Source: Elizabethkingia meningoseptica_A
Lineage (GTDB): Bacteria; Bacteroidota; Bacteroidia; Flavobacteriales; Weeksellaceae
Assembly: GCF_045762675.1 (NCBI RefSeq)
Contig: NZ_JBJDLK010000001.1
Coordinates: 310,001-374,000 of the forward strand
DNA length: 64,000 nucleotides
Direction: 5' to 3'
Shown: piece by piece, positions 9,230 through 18,300 of the stretch
Layout of the letters: the number at the start of each line of letters is the position of its first letter
Numbering within the stretch: position 1 is the stretch's first letter
Program-made: the position numbers and the translations under genes
The notes under the pieces: model-generated
Told to the model about the DNA's origin: nothing
Seen by the model: the letters and a program-made list of their open reading frames with translations, nothing else
The model's database searches: none

Positions 9230-9952
9230 TTAAAATGTTGAGATTAATTTCTGAAGTTCGTTAAGCTTAATTCTCCCTTCATAAATCGCTTTGCCCAGAA
9301 TAACGCCTTCACAGCCTATTTCCTTAAGAAGATGCAGATCTTCCATATTGGAAACACCACCTGAAGCAATTAATTTTACTGCAGTATTTTCTAGTATTTC
9401 TTTGTACAATTCATTGGATGTTCCTTCCAGCATACCATCCTTGGCAATATCTGTACAAATAACGTATGAAATCCCTTTTTGCGTATAATCTCTGATAAAA
9501 TCAATTACATCCAGCTCAGATGATTCAAGCCAGCCATGAGTTGCAATTTTACGGTTCTTGCAATCGGCCCCAAGAATTATTTTTTCAGAACCATACTGTT
9601 CAATCCATTTTGTAAAGATCTCCGGTTCCTGTACTGCAATGCTTCCGCCGGTAATTTGATGTGCTCCGCATTCAAAAGCGATGTCAATATCTTTTTGTGC
9701 TTTAATACCGCCTCCAAAGTCAACCTGTAAAGAGGTTTTTGAGGCAATCTGTTCCAGCGTTTTGTAATTGATAATCTGTTTGGATTTTGCACCGTCCAGA
9801 TCTACAAGATGGAGGTATTTAATGCCATGATCTTCAAATTCTTTAGCAACCTCCAGAGGATTTTCATTGTATACCTTTTTTGTGTTGTAATCACCCTGGG
9901 AAAGTCGTACACATTTACCGTCAATAATATCTATGGCCGGAATTATTCGCAT
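9230..9952 (-). CDS. hisA: Phosphoribosylformimino-5-aminoimidazole carboxamide ribotide isomerase
   Basis: This 240-residue TIM barrel isomerises ProFAR to PRFAR (step 4). The start has IIPAIDIIDGKCVRLSQGDY with catalytic Asp8, and there are two phosphate loops (FGGGIKAQ and IASGGVSNM). The second catalytic Asp lies in VICTDIAKDGMLEG. It follows the protease gene in the operon after a 73-base gap that contains a terminator-like hairpin. It is paralogous to HisF, as in other bacteria. Confidence 0.96.
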   Translation of the reverse strand: MRIIPAIDIIDGKCVRLSQGDYNTKKVYNENPLEVAKEFEDHGIKYLHLVDLDGAKSKQIINYKTLEQIASKTSLQVDFGGGIKAQKDIDIAFECGAHQITGGSIAVQEPEIFTKWIEQYGSEKIILGADCKNRKIATHGWLESSELDVIDFIRDYTQKGISYVICTDIAKDGMLEGTSNELYKEILENTAVKLIASGGVSNMEDLHLLKEIGCEGVILGKAIYEGRIKLNELQKLISTF

Positions 9953-9971
9953 TGTTATTGTATTTAGAATT

Positions 9972-10019
9972 AAAAACCCGGTTTTGAAAGTATTGGATAT
10001 AAAATCGTCAACCGGGTTT
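9972..10019 (-). terminator. Terminator-like hairpin inside the his operon, before hisA
   Basis: AAACCCGGTT (10010-10019 read on the minus strand) pairs with AACCGGGTTT (9974-9983) around a 26-nt loop, and five T follow on the minus strand. It may attenuate read-through from the protease gene into hisA-hisIE, or protect an RNA end. I saw no new -7 box between it and hisA. Confidence 0.55.
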
Positions 10020-10025
10020 GTTTTT

Positions 10026-13000
10026 TTATTTTTTCAGATCCTTCAGGATTTCCTGAATGGCCCGTTCTAATTGTGGGTCATTATTCTCCTGTCGGTCCAT
10101 AAATGTATTTTTAACATAAATATCTGGTTTCACACCTGTTTTCTCCAGATTTTGCCCGTCCAGCGTATAAGTTCCCCAGGAAGGTAATCTGTAAAAAGAA
10201 CCGTCTACAAGGCCTTTCCCTGAAGTGAAGATAATCCAGCGGTAAGTATCCTGACCGATAATCTTTCCAAGTTTCAGCGCTTTGAAACCTGCGGAAGTCA
10301 TTTCAGCATCACTTAGAGAGCTTTGATTGATCAGCAGGACAATAGGTTTTCCGGAAGGTGCAAAATTAGGCTGCGTTGTGATTTTTCCTTCACGGTATTT
10401 CCATTGCAGATATGGTCTCTGTGCTAAAAAGTTTAATACTTTATCATGAACATTTCCTCCTGTATTGTAACGCAGATCCAGAATAACAGCTTCTTTTCTG
10501 TTTTCCTGTTCTACCATATCCAAAAAGAAACGATCCAGCTCGTCGGTAGACATGTTTTTCATGTAGGAATAAGCAATACGGTTATTCCCCAGTTGATTAA
10601 CACGCTGACGGTTGTTATAAATCCAGTCATCATACAGAAGACCTTTTAATTCTCCATTCGAAATAGGGTGTACTTTGGTGGTTACATTTTTCCCTTGCCG
10701 GCTGAACGTTAATACCAGCTCATCCTGTTTCTTAGGGCTGGTGAAATAAACTTCATTGTTTTCACGGGGATCAATATTTTTTCCGTTTACAGCAACCAGC
10801 TGATCTCCCGGTTTAATATCTACGCCTGACAGGAACGCCGGAGATTTACGAACGATACTTTCTACAACATAAGGCTGATCTTTTTTGAAGATAATTCCTG
10901 TTTCGTTGGTGAAGTAATTTAAAAACTTACTTTCTTCTTTTCCGAATGAGGTGAATCCGGTGTGTGAAGAATTCAGTTCACCCAAAAGATCATTTAACAG
11001 AATCCGTAAATCGTTTCTGCTGTTTACATACGGAAGGTATTTTGCGTATTGCTCCTTTTTAGCTTTCCAGTTGATACCATGGAATTTATCATCATAAAAG
11101 TTCTCTTCAACACCTGCCCAGGCTTCATCATACATTTGATTAAATTCTGAAGCAAGATCCTTGTTAAAGGTATACTGAACATTGATTTTTTCAGGCTTCA
11201 GGGCATTGATAGCCATCTTGTGAATATCACCTCCTATAAGGGCAAAAAGATTTTTATCGTTTTTAATGATATAATCTGCCTGTTTGTCAAATACTTTTTC
11301 AGATTTAGCCGGTTCAAAATCGGTGAAAACTTTTTTAAAGAGCTGTCTTTTTCCGTTATCCTGATTGGTATTGAATAATAAGATTTCTTTTTTACCGTCT
11401 GCAAATACCAGCGGATCGCTCTGGTAGCCAAATCTGTCGGTAACCAGTTCAATTCTCTCTAAAGTATTGTCCGGATTAACTTTTAATTCCTTTACAACAG
11501 GTTTTTTCTCTTCTGTACTCTCTTTTTTATCGTCTTTTTTGTCTTTGTTTTCTTTAGTGTCTTTTTTATTTTTTGACTTGTCTGCAGGTTCTTCTTCCTT
11601 TTTTTCTTCTGTAAAGAGTTTATCGAATTTTTCAGACTTATAAGGCTCGTCAAACCAGTCTAAAGCCATGCGGTAAACGTTGGATTTCTGCATGCCTAAA
11701 GGATAAGAAGGATTGGTTCTGTCGCTGGTGAAATAGATATATTTACCATTTGGCGACCACACAGGATCTGCTTCTGTAACACCCGTATTGGTAAGGTTTA
11801 TTGTCTGACCTTTTTTAATATTGTAAATGAAGATGTCCAGTTCAAAGTTTCTTTTTGCCGAGAATAATACATATTCATCATTGGGTGAGAAAGAAGGTTT
11901 TGAATTCTGGAATGCCCAGATTTCGTCGTTTACAATGGTTGTTGAATTAAAGTTTTTCAAATCCATTAAACGAACCTGATCGCGTCCGCTAAGATAAACG
12001 GCTTTTGACAGATCATTGCTGAGGGTTATATCGCGATTGTTGCGCAAATCACGGGTAAGTTGCTTAGGCTGACCTTTTCCGTCCGCAGCAATTGTAAACC
12101 AGTTTTGATATCCCTGATACGTTTGGTTATAAAGTAAACTACGGTTGTCTTTAAGCCATTTTACTTCCATTACCCGTTCTTTACCGTCGGAAATCTGTTG
12201 TGTAAATTTCCCTTCAATATCTGAAACAAACAGAACACCACGACTTACAAATGCCATTTTTTTACCATCGGGAGAAATATCAAAGTAGGAAATGTTGCTT
12301 TCCACACTGAAGCTTTGTTCTTTCTCCAGCGTTTTATTGGTATTCAGACTTGTTTCAAGCAGCCTTGCTTTTTTTGTTGCAACATCATAGATATAAAGCT
12401 GATAGTCTTTTTCAAATATAACTTTAGATCCGTTTGCTGCTACGAATGGTTTTTTAATGGAAGTATCAAATTGTGTTAATGGAATTTTTTTACCATTTTC
12501 AATTTTATAGAGATTGTATTCGTTATTATTTTCGTCGGAAATAAAATAAACAATGCCGTTTTTGTCCACACTTGGGTTGAAATCTTTTCCTTCATAATTT
12601 GTGTACTGTTTAAAGGAATTATTTTTAGGGTTGTAACCTAAAATGTCGGGATTGTTTTCACCTTTATAACGTTTACGCTGTACCTGTCCGGCACTTTCCA
12701 TAGAGCTTGTAAAAAGATATTCTCCTGCCGGAGTTTCTGCCAGCCCATTGGTATTATTGAAATAATTGTTGAAAAGTTTTTGGGGTGTTTTTCCTTCGAT
12801 AGTTGTTTTATAGCTTCCGAAATTATTGCTTCTGCTGGATGTGAAATAGATGGTTTTGCTGTCCCAGCCCCAGTTTTCCATTTCGTCTTTTCCGGTGTGG
12901 AAGGTGAGCTGTTTAATCGTTCCTCCTTCTGCCGGCATTACATAAACATCGTAATTTCCATACTGGTTTGAACTGAAGGCAAGCCATTTTCCGTCAGGAG

Positions 13001-13214
13001 AAACCCTGGGATTAATTTCTTCGCCTTCCAGTGCTGTGATTCTCGATGCATTTCCGCCGTTAGAATCAGCCTTCCAGATATCTCCGTCATAAGAAAAATA
13101 GGCAGTTTTTCCGTCCGGGCTAAGGGATGGCGTAGAGAGGAAATACGCTTTCTCCTGCGCTGAAAGCTGTATTATCGCAAAGGCAGATAATAACGAAATA
13201 TAAAATTTTTTCAT
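10026..13214 (-). CDS. Tricorn-like S41 family peptidase with beta-propeller
   Basis: The 1062-residue secreted protein has a signal peptide (1-19) and many WD40/PD40-like repeats such as LSPDGKTAYFS, VSPDGKWLAFS and WSPNGKYIYFTSD over residues 25-530. A Lys/Glu-rich linker covers about 535-580. A tricorn core follows, then a PDZ domain (SPAFLSGVDIKPGDQLVAVN) and an S41 serine-protease domain with the nucleophile in NQSSLSDAEMTSAG. This matches tricorn protease homologues that degrade peptides, here presumably in the periplasm. It sits 15 bases after hisH in the his operon, with no obvious metabolic link. Confidence 0.9.
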   Translation of the reverse strand: MKKFYISLLSAFAIIQLSAQEKAYFLSTPSLSPDGKTAYFSYDGDIWKADSNGGNASRITALEGEEINPRVSPDGKWLAFSSNQYGNYDVYVMPAEGGTIKQLTFHTGKDEMENWGWDSKTIYFTSSRSNNFGSYKTTIEGKTPQKLFNNYFNNTNGLAETPAGEYLFTSSMESAGQVQRKRYKGENNPDILGYNPKNNSFKQYTNYEGKDFNPSVDKNGIVYFISDENNNEYNLYKIENGKKIPLTQFDTSIKKPFVAANGSKVIFEKDYQLYIYDVATKKARLLETSLNTNKTLEKEQSFSVESNISYFDISPDGKKMAFVSRGVLFVSDIEGKFTQQISDGKERVMEVKWLKDNRSLLYNQTYQGYQNWFTIAADGKGQPKQLTRDLRNNRDITLSNDLSKAVYLSGRDQVRLMDLKNFNSTTIVNDEIWAFQNSKPSFSPNDEYVLFSAKRNFELDIFIYNIKKGQTINLTNTGVTEADPVWSPNGKYIYFTSDRTNPSYPLGMQKSNVYRMALDWFDEPYKSEKFDKLFTEEKKEEEPADKSKNKKDTKENKDKKDDKKESTEEKKPVVKELKVNPDNTLERIELVTDRFGYQSDPLVFADGKKEILLFNTNQDNGKRQLFKKVFTDFEPAKSEKVFDKQADYIIKNDKNLFALIGGDIHKMAINALKPEKINVQYTFNKDLASEFNQMYDEAWAGVEENFYDDKFHGINWKAKKEQYAKYLPYVNSRNDLRILLNDLLGELNSSHTGFTSFGKEESKFLNYFTNETGIIFKKDQPYVVESIVRKSPAFLSGVDIKPGDQLVAVNGKNIDPRENNEVYFTSPKKQDELVLTFSRQGKNVTTKVHPISNGELKGLLYDDWIYNNRQRVNQLGNNRIAYSYMKNMSTDELDRFFLDMVEQENRKEAVILDLRYNTGGNVHDKVLNFLAQRPYLQWKYREGKITTQPNFAPSGKPIVLLINQSSLSDAEMTSAGFKALKLGKIIGQDTYRWIIFTSGKGLVDGSFYRLPSWGTYTLDGQNLEKTGVKPDIYVKNTFMDRQENNDPQLERAIQEILKDLKK

Positions 13215-13229
13215 GAATGATTTAATTTT

Positions 13230-13808
13230 TTATAAACTTAGAAAATTCCTGAGTATTTTTTCACCTGTCTGCGCAGATTTCTCCGGGTGAAATTGAGTAG
13301 CATAAAAATTTTCTCTCTGAAATGCAGCAGAAAAAGGAAGTATATAATCTGTTGTAGCAACCGTATATTCTGAAAGTTCACAATAAAAACTGTGTACATA
13401 ATATACATCTTCACCTTCCGTAATATCTTTGAAAATACCGCCTTTAAGCTTTGTAAGAGTGTTCCAGCCCATATGAGGAACAATATCCTCAGCCGGAAAC
13501 TTTCTGACTTTTGCATCAAAAATTCCCAGACATTTAACATTACCTTCTTCGGAACTTTTGCAGAGTAGTTGCTGTCCCAAACATATTCCCAATACAGGTT
13601 GTTTCAGGTTTTTAATTACCTGATCTATGCCTTTTTCCTGAAGATATTTCATCGCTGAGCTGGCTTCCCCGACGCCCGGGAAAATTACTTTATCAGCGCT
13701 TCGAAGTATTTCCGGATCATCTGTAATGATAGCTTCATAACCCAACCGGGTTACAGCATTGTATACAGATCTTACATTTCCGGCATTATATTTAATTATT
13801 GCAATCAT
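13230..13808 (-). CDS. hisH: Imidazole glycerol phosphate synthase glutamine amidotransferase subunit
   Basis: This 192-residue class I glutamine amidotransferase supplies ammonia to HisF. The nucleophile Cys lies in VLGICLGQQLL, the P-loop-like region in FPGVGEASSAM, and the His-Glu pair in ATQFHPEKSAQTG near the C-terminus. Length is normal. It lies between the first four-helix-bundle gene and the protease gene; hisH and hisF are separated by four genes although their products form one complex. Confidence 0.96.
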   Translation of the reverse strand: MIAIIKYNAGNVRSVYNAVTRLGYEAIITDDPEILRSADKVIFPGVGEASSAMKYLQEKGIDQVIKNLKQPVLGICLGQQLLCKSSEEGNVKCLGIFDAKVRKFPAEDIVPHMGWNTLTKLKGGIFKDITEGEDVYYVHSFYCELSEYTVATTDYILPFSAAFQRENFYATQFHPEKSAQTGEKILRNFLSL

Positions 13809-13817
13809 ATTATTAAT

Positions 13818-13852
13818 TTAGAATTTAGAAGTAAGAGGTACGAATTTGAAAT
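13818..13852. repeat. 7-nt periodic repeat upstream of hisH
   Basis: Five heptads (TTAGAAT, TTAGAAG, TAAGAGG, TACGAAT, TTGAAAT) fill the hisH to four-helix-bundle spacer. This is the complement-type version of the TTCGTACTTCTAA words seen elsewhere in the window. Confidence 0.5.
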
Positions 13853-13881
13853 GTTAAAGAGTTTGGGAATTATTTCTGGCT

Positions 13882-14217
13882 TTATTGATTATTGTTACAA
13901 TAATTTTTTAAAATTTCTTCTCCTTCTTTGTGAAGGCTGATTATTTTATCTGAATAATTAGGATTAATATTATTTAAAACTTCCAGAAAATATAGACATT
14001 CATCAGCCTCTTCTTCCACAATTTTTAATTTATTAATAAAATCTGCAGTTGATTTTGCTCTTTGCGCTGCTCTGTAATTAGTACCGACAGATAAACTAGC
14101 TCTTGTTAGCTGATTTATAAAAGCAGTATAAGGGTATTTCTGAGGAAGAACTTCCAGAAAAAACAATATATCTATTGCATATTGTTGTGTACGTTTCTTT
14201 AAATCAAACTCTTTCAT
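13882..14217 (-). CDS. Four-helix-bundle protein (23S rRNA intervening-sequence family), copy 1
   Basis: The 111-residue all-helical protein carries the family pattern FINQLTRASLSVGTNYRAAQRAKS, a variant of the IVP/TIGR02436 signature, then an acidic amphipathic helix (KLKIVEEEADECLYFLEVL). Family members form pentameric four-helix bundles; their cellular role is unknown. Some are encoded in 23S rRNA insertions, and a relative serves diversity-generating retroelements. It lies between hisH and hisB, flanked on both sides by 7-nt periodic spacers, which suggests insertion of a cassette. I saw no reverse transcriptase or variable repeat nearby. Confidence 0.85.
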   Translation of the reverse strand: MKEFDLKKRTQQYAIDILFFLEVLPQKYPYTAFINQLTRASLSVGTNYRAAQRAKSTADFINKLKIVEEEADECLYFLEVLNNINPNYSDKIISLHKEGEEILKNYCNNNQ

Positions 14218-14220
14218 AAT

Positions 14221-14269
14221 AATTCAGGTTTTATTTCATATTTCAGTTTTCGTACTTCTTACTTTATAA
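14221..14269. repeat. 7-nt periodic repeat between four-helix-bundle copy 1 and hisB
   Basis: Seven heptads (AATTCAG, GTTTTAT, TTCATAT, TTCAGTT, TTCGTAC, TTCTTAC, TTTATAA) fill the spacer and run into the last two codons of hisB at 14264. Confidence 0.5.
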
Positions 14270-15397
14270 CATTCCTTTTGTGGACGGGAGAATCATTTTT
14301 TCCGGATCGCGTTTTACTGCAGATTTTATTGCTTTAGCAAAAGCTTTAAAAATAGCTTCTATTTTGTGATGTTCGTTTTGGCCTTCTGCTTTGATGTTGA
14401 GGTTGGCTTTTGCTCCGTCGGTAAAGGATTTAAAGAAGTGATAAAACATTTCTGTTGGCATTTCTCCTATTTTTTCTCTTTTGAAATCGGCTTCCCATAC
14501 TAACCAGTTTCTTCCGCCAAAATCTATGGCTACCTGTGCAAGGCAATCATCCATAGGGAGTGTGAAGCCATAACGCTCAATCCCCAGTTTATTTCCTAAA
14601 GCTTTGGAGAATACTTCACCTAAGGCTATTGCTGTATCTTCTATGGTATGATGTTCATCTACTTCAAGATCTCCTTTCACCTGAATATCCAGATCCATTT
14701 GTCCGTGGCGGGCAATCTGATCCAGCATATGATCAAAGAATGCCAGTCCGGTGTTAATTTCGGCTTTTCCTGTACCGTCCAGATTTAAAGCAATCTTGAT
14801 TTTTGTTTCATTTGTATTCCTTTCTATTGTGGCAGTGCGGGATTCCAGTTTTAAAAACTCATAGATATTTTTCCATGAAGTGGTTTTTAATGCAATTGAC
14901 TGCTCCAGATTTTCTCCGTTTGCGATTTCTTCAGCACCAAGATTTTCATCATTGGCAATGAAAATACCTTTAGCATCCAGATTTTTTGCCAGCTTTACAT
15001 CGGTAATCCTGTCACCAATAACAAATGAATTTCTCAGATCGTATTCGGGGTTATTGATATAACGGGTCAATAGTCCGGTATTGGGTTTTCTTGTAGGAGC
15101 ATTTTCCGATGGAAAGGTTTTGTCAATCAGAACTTCGGAGAAATAAATATCTTCATTTTCCAAAGCTTTAACGATAAACTGCTGTACCGGCCAGAAGGTG
15201 TTTTCAGGATAAACGTCTGTACCTAATCCGTCCTGATTCGTTACCATTACAAGCTCATAATTGAGTTCACGTGCAATTTTTGAAAGGTATTGAAAGACTT
15301 CCGGATAGAATTCCAGCTTTTTAAAACTGTCTACCTGATAATCTTCGGGTTCAAGAACCAGAGTTCCGTCGCGGTCTATAAAAAGAACTTTTTTCAT
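14264..15397 (-). CDS. hisB: Bifunctional histidinol-phosphatase / imidazoleglycerol-phosphate dehydratase
   Basis: The N-terminal HAD phosphatase (about 1-170) has FIDRDGTLVLEPEDY and VIGDRITDVKLA and removes phosphate from histidinol phosphate. The C-terminal dehydratase (about 185-377) has FFDHMLDQIARHG and the manganese-binding DEHHTIEDTAIALGE. At 377 aa it is the usual enteric-type fusion. It is flanked on both sides by four-helix-bundle genes, so the core his order is interrupted twice here. Confidence 0.97.
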   Translation of the reverse strand: MKKVLFIDRDGTLVLEPEDYQVDSFKKLEFYPEVFQYLSKIARELNYELVMVTNQDGLGTDVYPENTFWPVQQFIVKALENEDIYFSEVLIDKTFPSENAPTRKPNTGLLTRYINNPEYDLRNSFVIGDRITDVKLAKNLDAKGIFIANDENLGAEEIANGENLEQSIALKTTSWKNIYEFLKLESRTATIERNTNETKIKIALNLDGTGKAEINTGLAFFDHMLDQIARHGQMDLDIQVKGDLEVDEHHTIEDTAIALGEVFSKALGNKLGIERYGFTLPMDDCLAQVAIDFGGRNWLVWEADFKREKIGEMPTEMFYHFFKSFTDGAKANLNIKAEGQNEHHKIEAIFKAFAKAIKSAVKRDPEKMILPSTKGML

Positions 15398-15401
15398 TTT
15401 T

Positions 15402-15457
15402 CTAAGGCTATAAGTTATAAGATTATTATTTATAAGGTTTCTAGTTATAAGGGGTTG
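15402..15457. repeat. 7-nt periodic repeat between hisB and four-helix-bundle copy 2
   Basis: The heptads include TATAAGT, TATAAGA, TTATAAG and GTTATAA, keeping a 7-nt register across the spacer and into the end of the downstream reading frame. Confidence 0.5.
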
Positions 15458-15819
15458 GGTTTATTATTTTGCTTTAAAAATTTTTCATATCCGCTAATGA
15501 GTTTTCCGATTTCCTCAGCACAATTAAATAATTGTAAAAATATTTCATTACTAATATATTGAAGGTCTTTCGAGAGAATTAAAAAGTATTTTACTTCTTC
15601 AAGTGAACCTTCCGAGTGGGAAAGAAAACTTATTTTATGTTTCTGGGTTTTCTTTTTTCTGCCCTCTACTATATTTGCTGGAATAGAGTAGGATGCTCTC
15701 CTTATTTGATTGGTAATTCCATATATTTCTTCTTTAGGGAAATTTTTAGTGGCTTCATATATTTTTAATACCAATTCATGTGATTTTTGCCATACAATAA
15801 GATTTTGAAATGTGTTCAT
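15445..15819 (-). CDS. Four-helix-bundle protein (23S rRNA intervening-sequence family), copy 2
   Basis: The 124-residue protein has the classic IVP start (FQNLIVWQKSHELVLKIY), then YGITNQIRRASYSIPANIVEG and the helix EGSLEEVKYFLILSKDL. It belongs to the same family as the gene at 13882 but to a different branch, since only the central R-A-S motif aligns well, so the two are not a recent duplication. It sits between hisB and hisC in AT-rich 7-nt periodic spacers. No enzymatic residues are visible; role unknown. Confidence 0.87.
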   Translation of the reverse strand: MNTFQNLIVWQKSHELVLKIYEATKNFPKEEIYGITNQIRRASYSIPANIVEGRKKKTQKHKISFLSHSEGSLEEVKYFLILSKDLQYISNEIFLQLFNCAEEIGKLISGYEKFLKQNNKPNPL

Positions 15820-15891
15820 AATTTTGTGTTTTTGGGGTTATAATATTTTAATTCTAAAGTTTTTAATTTATGATCAGTTTTTAAATTTAAT

Positions 15892-15951
15892 TATTCTCTA
15901 TCTTAATTATCCTTATAACTAAAATCCTTATACCTTAACACTTTATTACAC
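15892..15951. repeat. 7-nt periodic repeat between four-helix-bundle copy 2 and hisC
   Basis: The heptads TATCTTA, ATTATCC, TTATAAC, TAAAATC, CTTATAC and CTTAACA continue to the hisC stop. The preceding 70 bases to 15820 are AT-rich without clear features. Confidence 0.5.
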
Positions 15952-16986
15952 TTATCTATTCTTATAAGCCTTTAAGGCTGCAATAAGCTGGTTGTTTTCC
16001 TGTGGCGTTCCGATGGTAATCCTGATACAGTTGGCCACTATATTATTCCTGTTACGCGTAATAATTTTTTGTTCAACTAAATTATTGTAAATTTTATCGG
16101 CTTCAGTTACTTCGGCTAAAATAAAGTTGGCATCGGAAGGGTAAATCTTTTTGACGGCAGGTAATTTTGCCAAAGCTTTTTCTACACGTCCTTTCTCTTC
16201 AAGGATTGCCTGGATTTCGTCCTGGTATTTTTTCTCGTCGACCAATGCAACTAATGCTGCTTCCTGGTTGAGTTGACTTACATTATAAGGCGGTTTTGTT
16301 TTATTGAATAAGGCAATGATTTCGGGTGAACTATAAGCTATTCCTACACGAACAGCAGCTAATCCCCGTGCTTTACTGAAAGTCTGGCTGATGATAAGGT
16401 TTGGGTATTGATCAAGCTTTTCGCTCCAGCTTTTCCTGGTACTGAAATCTATATAGGCTTCATCTACGAATACAATTCCGTTAAAATTTTCCAGGATAAA
16501 ATCTATATTATCAATACTGTTTCCGGTAGGATTATTTGGGGAGCATATAAAGATAAGCTTCAGGTTTTCATCTTTCAGAGCCGGAATAACAGCGTCTTTA
16601 TCGATCTGGAAATCTTTATTAAGCGGAAGTTTCAGTAATTCTATGTTATTAATATTTGCAGATACTTCATACATACCATAGGTAGGGGTAAACACTAAAG
16701 CTTTGTCTCTGCCGGGAGTACAGAAAATTCTGAAGGCAAGATCTATTACTTCATCGCTTCCGTTGCCCAGAAATATTTGTGAAACAGGTATTCTTTTAAT
16801 TGTGCTTAGTTGCTCTTTTACTTCTTTCTGATAAGGATCGGGATAACGATTCAGGCTGCCAAACGGATTTTCGTTGGCATCCAGAAATACGCCGGTATTG
16901 CCTTCATATTCGTCTCGTGCAGAAGAGTAGGGCTTTAGTTGTAATATATTTGGACGAACCAAATTTTCCAGGTTGAAATCTTTCAT
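15952..16986 (-). CDS. hisC: Histidinol-phosphate aminotransferase
   Basis: This 344-residue PLP enzyme of fold type I makes histidinol phosphate from imidazole acetol phosphate. Visible are the substrate loop YSSARDEYEG, LDANENPFGSLNRYPDPYQ, the PLP-binding NGSDEVIDLAF, CSPNNPTGN and the Schiff-base lysine in SQTFSKARGLAAVRVG. The stop is one base from the hisD gene end of the junction (hisD stop 16988, hisC start 16986), so the two are tightly coupled. Confidence 0.97.
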   Translation of the reverse strand: MKDFNLENLVRPNILQLKPYSSARDEYEGNTGVFLDANENPFGSLNRYPDPYQKEVKEQLSTIKRIPVSQIFLGNGSDEVIDLAFRIFCTPGRDKALVFTPTYGMYEVSANINNIELLKLPLNKDFQIDKDAVIPALKDENLKLIFICSPNNPTGNSIDNIDFILENFNGIVFVDEAYIDFSTRKSWSEKLDQYPNLIISQTFSKARGLAAVRVGIAYSSPEIIALFNKTKPPYNVSQLNQEAALVALVDEKKYQDEIQAILEEKGRVEKALAKLPAVKKIYPSDANFILAEVTEADKIYNNLVEQKIITRNRNNIVANCIRITIGTPQENNQLIAALKAYKNR

Positions 16987-16987
16987 T

Positions 16988-18292
16988 TTATTTTGTAAGT
17001 TGATTACGATCTTTGATGTTTTTCAGGCGGACAGACACTGCATTTTTGTGGGCAAAAAGCTGTTCAGCCTCAGCCATTTTTTCAATGCTTGGTCCTATAT
17101 TTTGTATGCCCTTTTCAGTGAGCTTCTGAAATGTGATCTTTTTAACAAAGCTATCCAGTGAAACACCACTGTAGTTTCTGGCATATCCGTTAGTCGGCAG
17201 AGTATGATTGGTTCCTGAGGCATAATCTCCGGCACTTTCACAAGAGAAATTCCCAAGAAATACAGAACCTGCGCAAATGATCTTTTCCGTATAATTTTCG
17301 GCATTTTCTACAGCCATAATAAGGTGTTCCGGTGCATATAGATTAGAGAAATCAATGCATTCTTCTATACTGTTCAGTACAATTCCGCGGCTTTCTAACA
17401 AAGCTTGTGAAGCTATTGATTTGCGGGGCAGCTGAGTCAGCTGAAGTTCTATCTGAGCTAATGTCTGTTGCAGGATATTCTCATCGGTAGTGAGTAAAAT
17501 TACTTGTGAATCTGCGCCGTGTTCGGCCTGTGAAAGCAAATCTGCTGCAACGAACTCGGGATTTGCACTTGTATCTGCGATAACCAGAACTTCACTTGGA
17601 CCAGCCGGCATATCGATGGCTATTCCGAAATTCTGAGCAATTTGTTTGGCAGCAGTTACATACTGATTGCCGGGACCAAATATTTTATCCACTTTTTCAA
17701 TAGTTTCAGTTCCGAAAGTCATTGCTCCAATAGCCTGAATACCGCCGGCCTTATAAATATTCTGAATGCCGATAAGACTAGCGGTAAACAGTATTGCCGG
17801 ATTAATATTTCCGTTTTCGTCAGGCGGTGTACATAAGGTGATATTTTGGCAGCCTGCCAGTTTTGCAGGAATTCCCAGCATTAATACTGTTGAGAACAGA
17901 GGGGCGCTGCCTCCGGGAATATAAATACCTACGTTTTCTACCGGGCGGCTTTCACGCCAGCAGTTTACACCTTCTGTTGTTTCAATAAGGTTTTTGTTTT
18001 CTTTTTGTGAGGCGTGAAACTTCTGAATGTTACCGAAAGCAAGCTGAATAGCATCTTTAAGCTCTGCTGAAACAGATGCCACAGCCTTTTCAATTTCAGC
18101 TGTTGTTACCCGCAGACTGTTTAGTTTTGCCCTATCGAACTTTTCAGTATAGCGAATCACAGCCTGATCTTTCTGTCTTCTGATGTTTTCAAAAACTTCC
18201 AAGACAATATTCTGAAGGTCTTGAGCCTTTTGTACAGGACGTTGAATAAGATCGTTCCAGTCGGAGAGGGTGGGATATAGGTAGGTTTGCAT
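16988..18292 (-). CDS. hisD: Histidinol dehydrogenase
   Basis: The 434-residue zinc enzyme carries out the last two oxidations to histidine. Motifs are VGIYIPGGSAPLFSTVLMLG, FGPGNQYVTAAK, MPAGPSEVLVIAD, LLSQAEHGADSQ (zinc and catalytic Glu/His) and YAPEHLI. The C-terminal GDYASGTNHTLPTNG loop is complete. It is the second gene of the operon, separated from hisG by 92 bases containing a short 9-nt tandem repeat. Confidence 0.97.
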   Translation of the reverse strand: MQTYLYPTLSDWNDLIQRPVQKAQDLQNIVLEVFENIRRQKDQAVIRYTEKFDRAKLNSLRVTTAEIEKAVASVSAELKDAIQLAFGNIQKFHASQKENKNLIETTEGVNCWRESRPVENVGIYIPGGSAPLFSTVLMLGIPAKLAGCQNITLCTPPDENGNINPAILFTASLIGIQNIYKAGGIQAIGAMTFGTETIEKVDKIFGPGNQYVTAAKQIAQNFGIAIDMPAGPSEVLVIADTSANPEFVAADLLSQAEHGADSQVILLTTDENILQQTLAQIELQLTQLPRKSIASQALLESRGIVLNSIEECIDFSNLYAPEHLIMAVENAENYTEKIICAGSVFLGNFSCESAGDYASGTNHTLPTNGYARNYSGVSLDSFVKKITFQKLTEKGIQNIGPSIEKMAEAEQLFAHKNAVSVRLKNIKDRNQLTK

Positions 18293-18300
18293 GTTGGGAG

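Noticed and set aside
13882..14217. Diversity-generating retroelement accessory protein (Avd) for the four-helix-bundle gene
   Set aside because: No reverse transcriptase, template repeat or variable-repeat target lies nearby.
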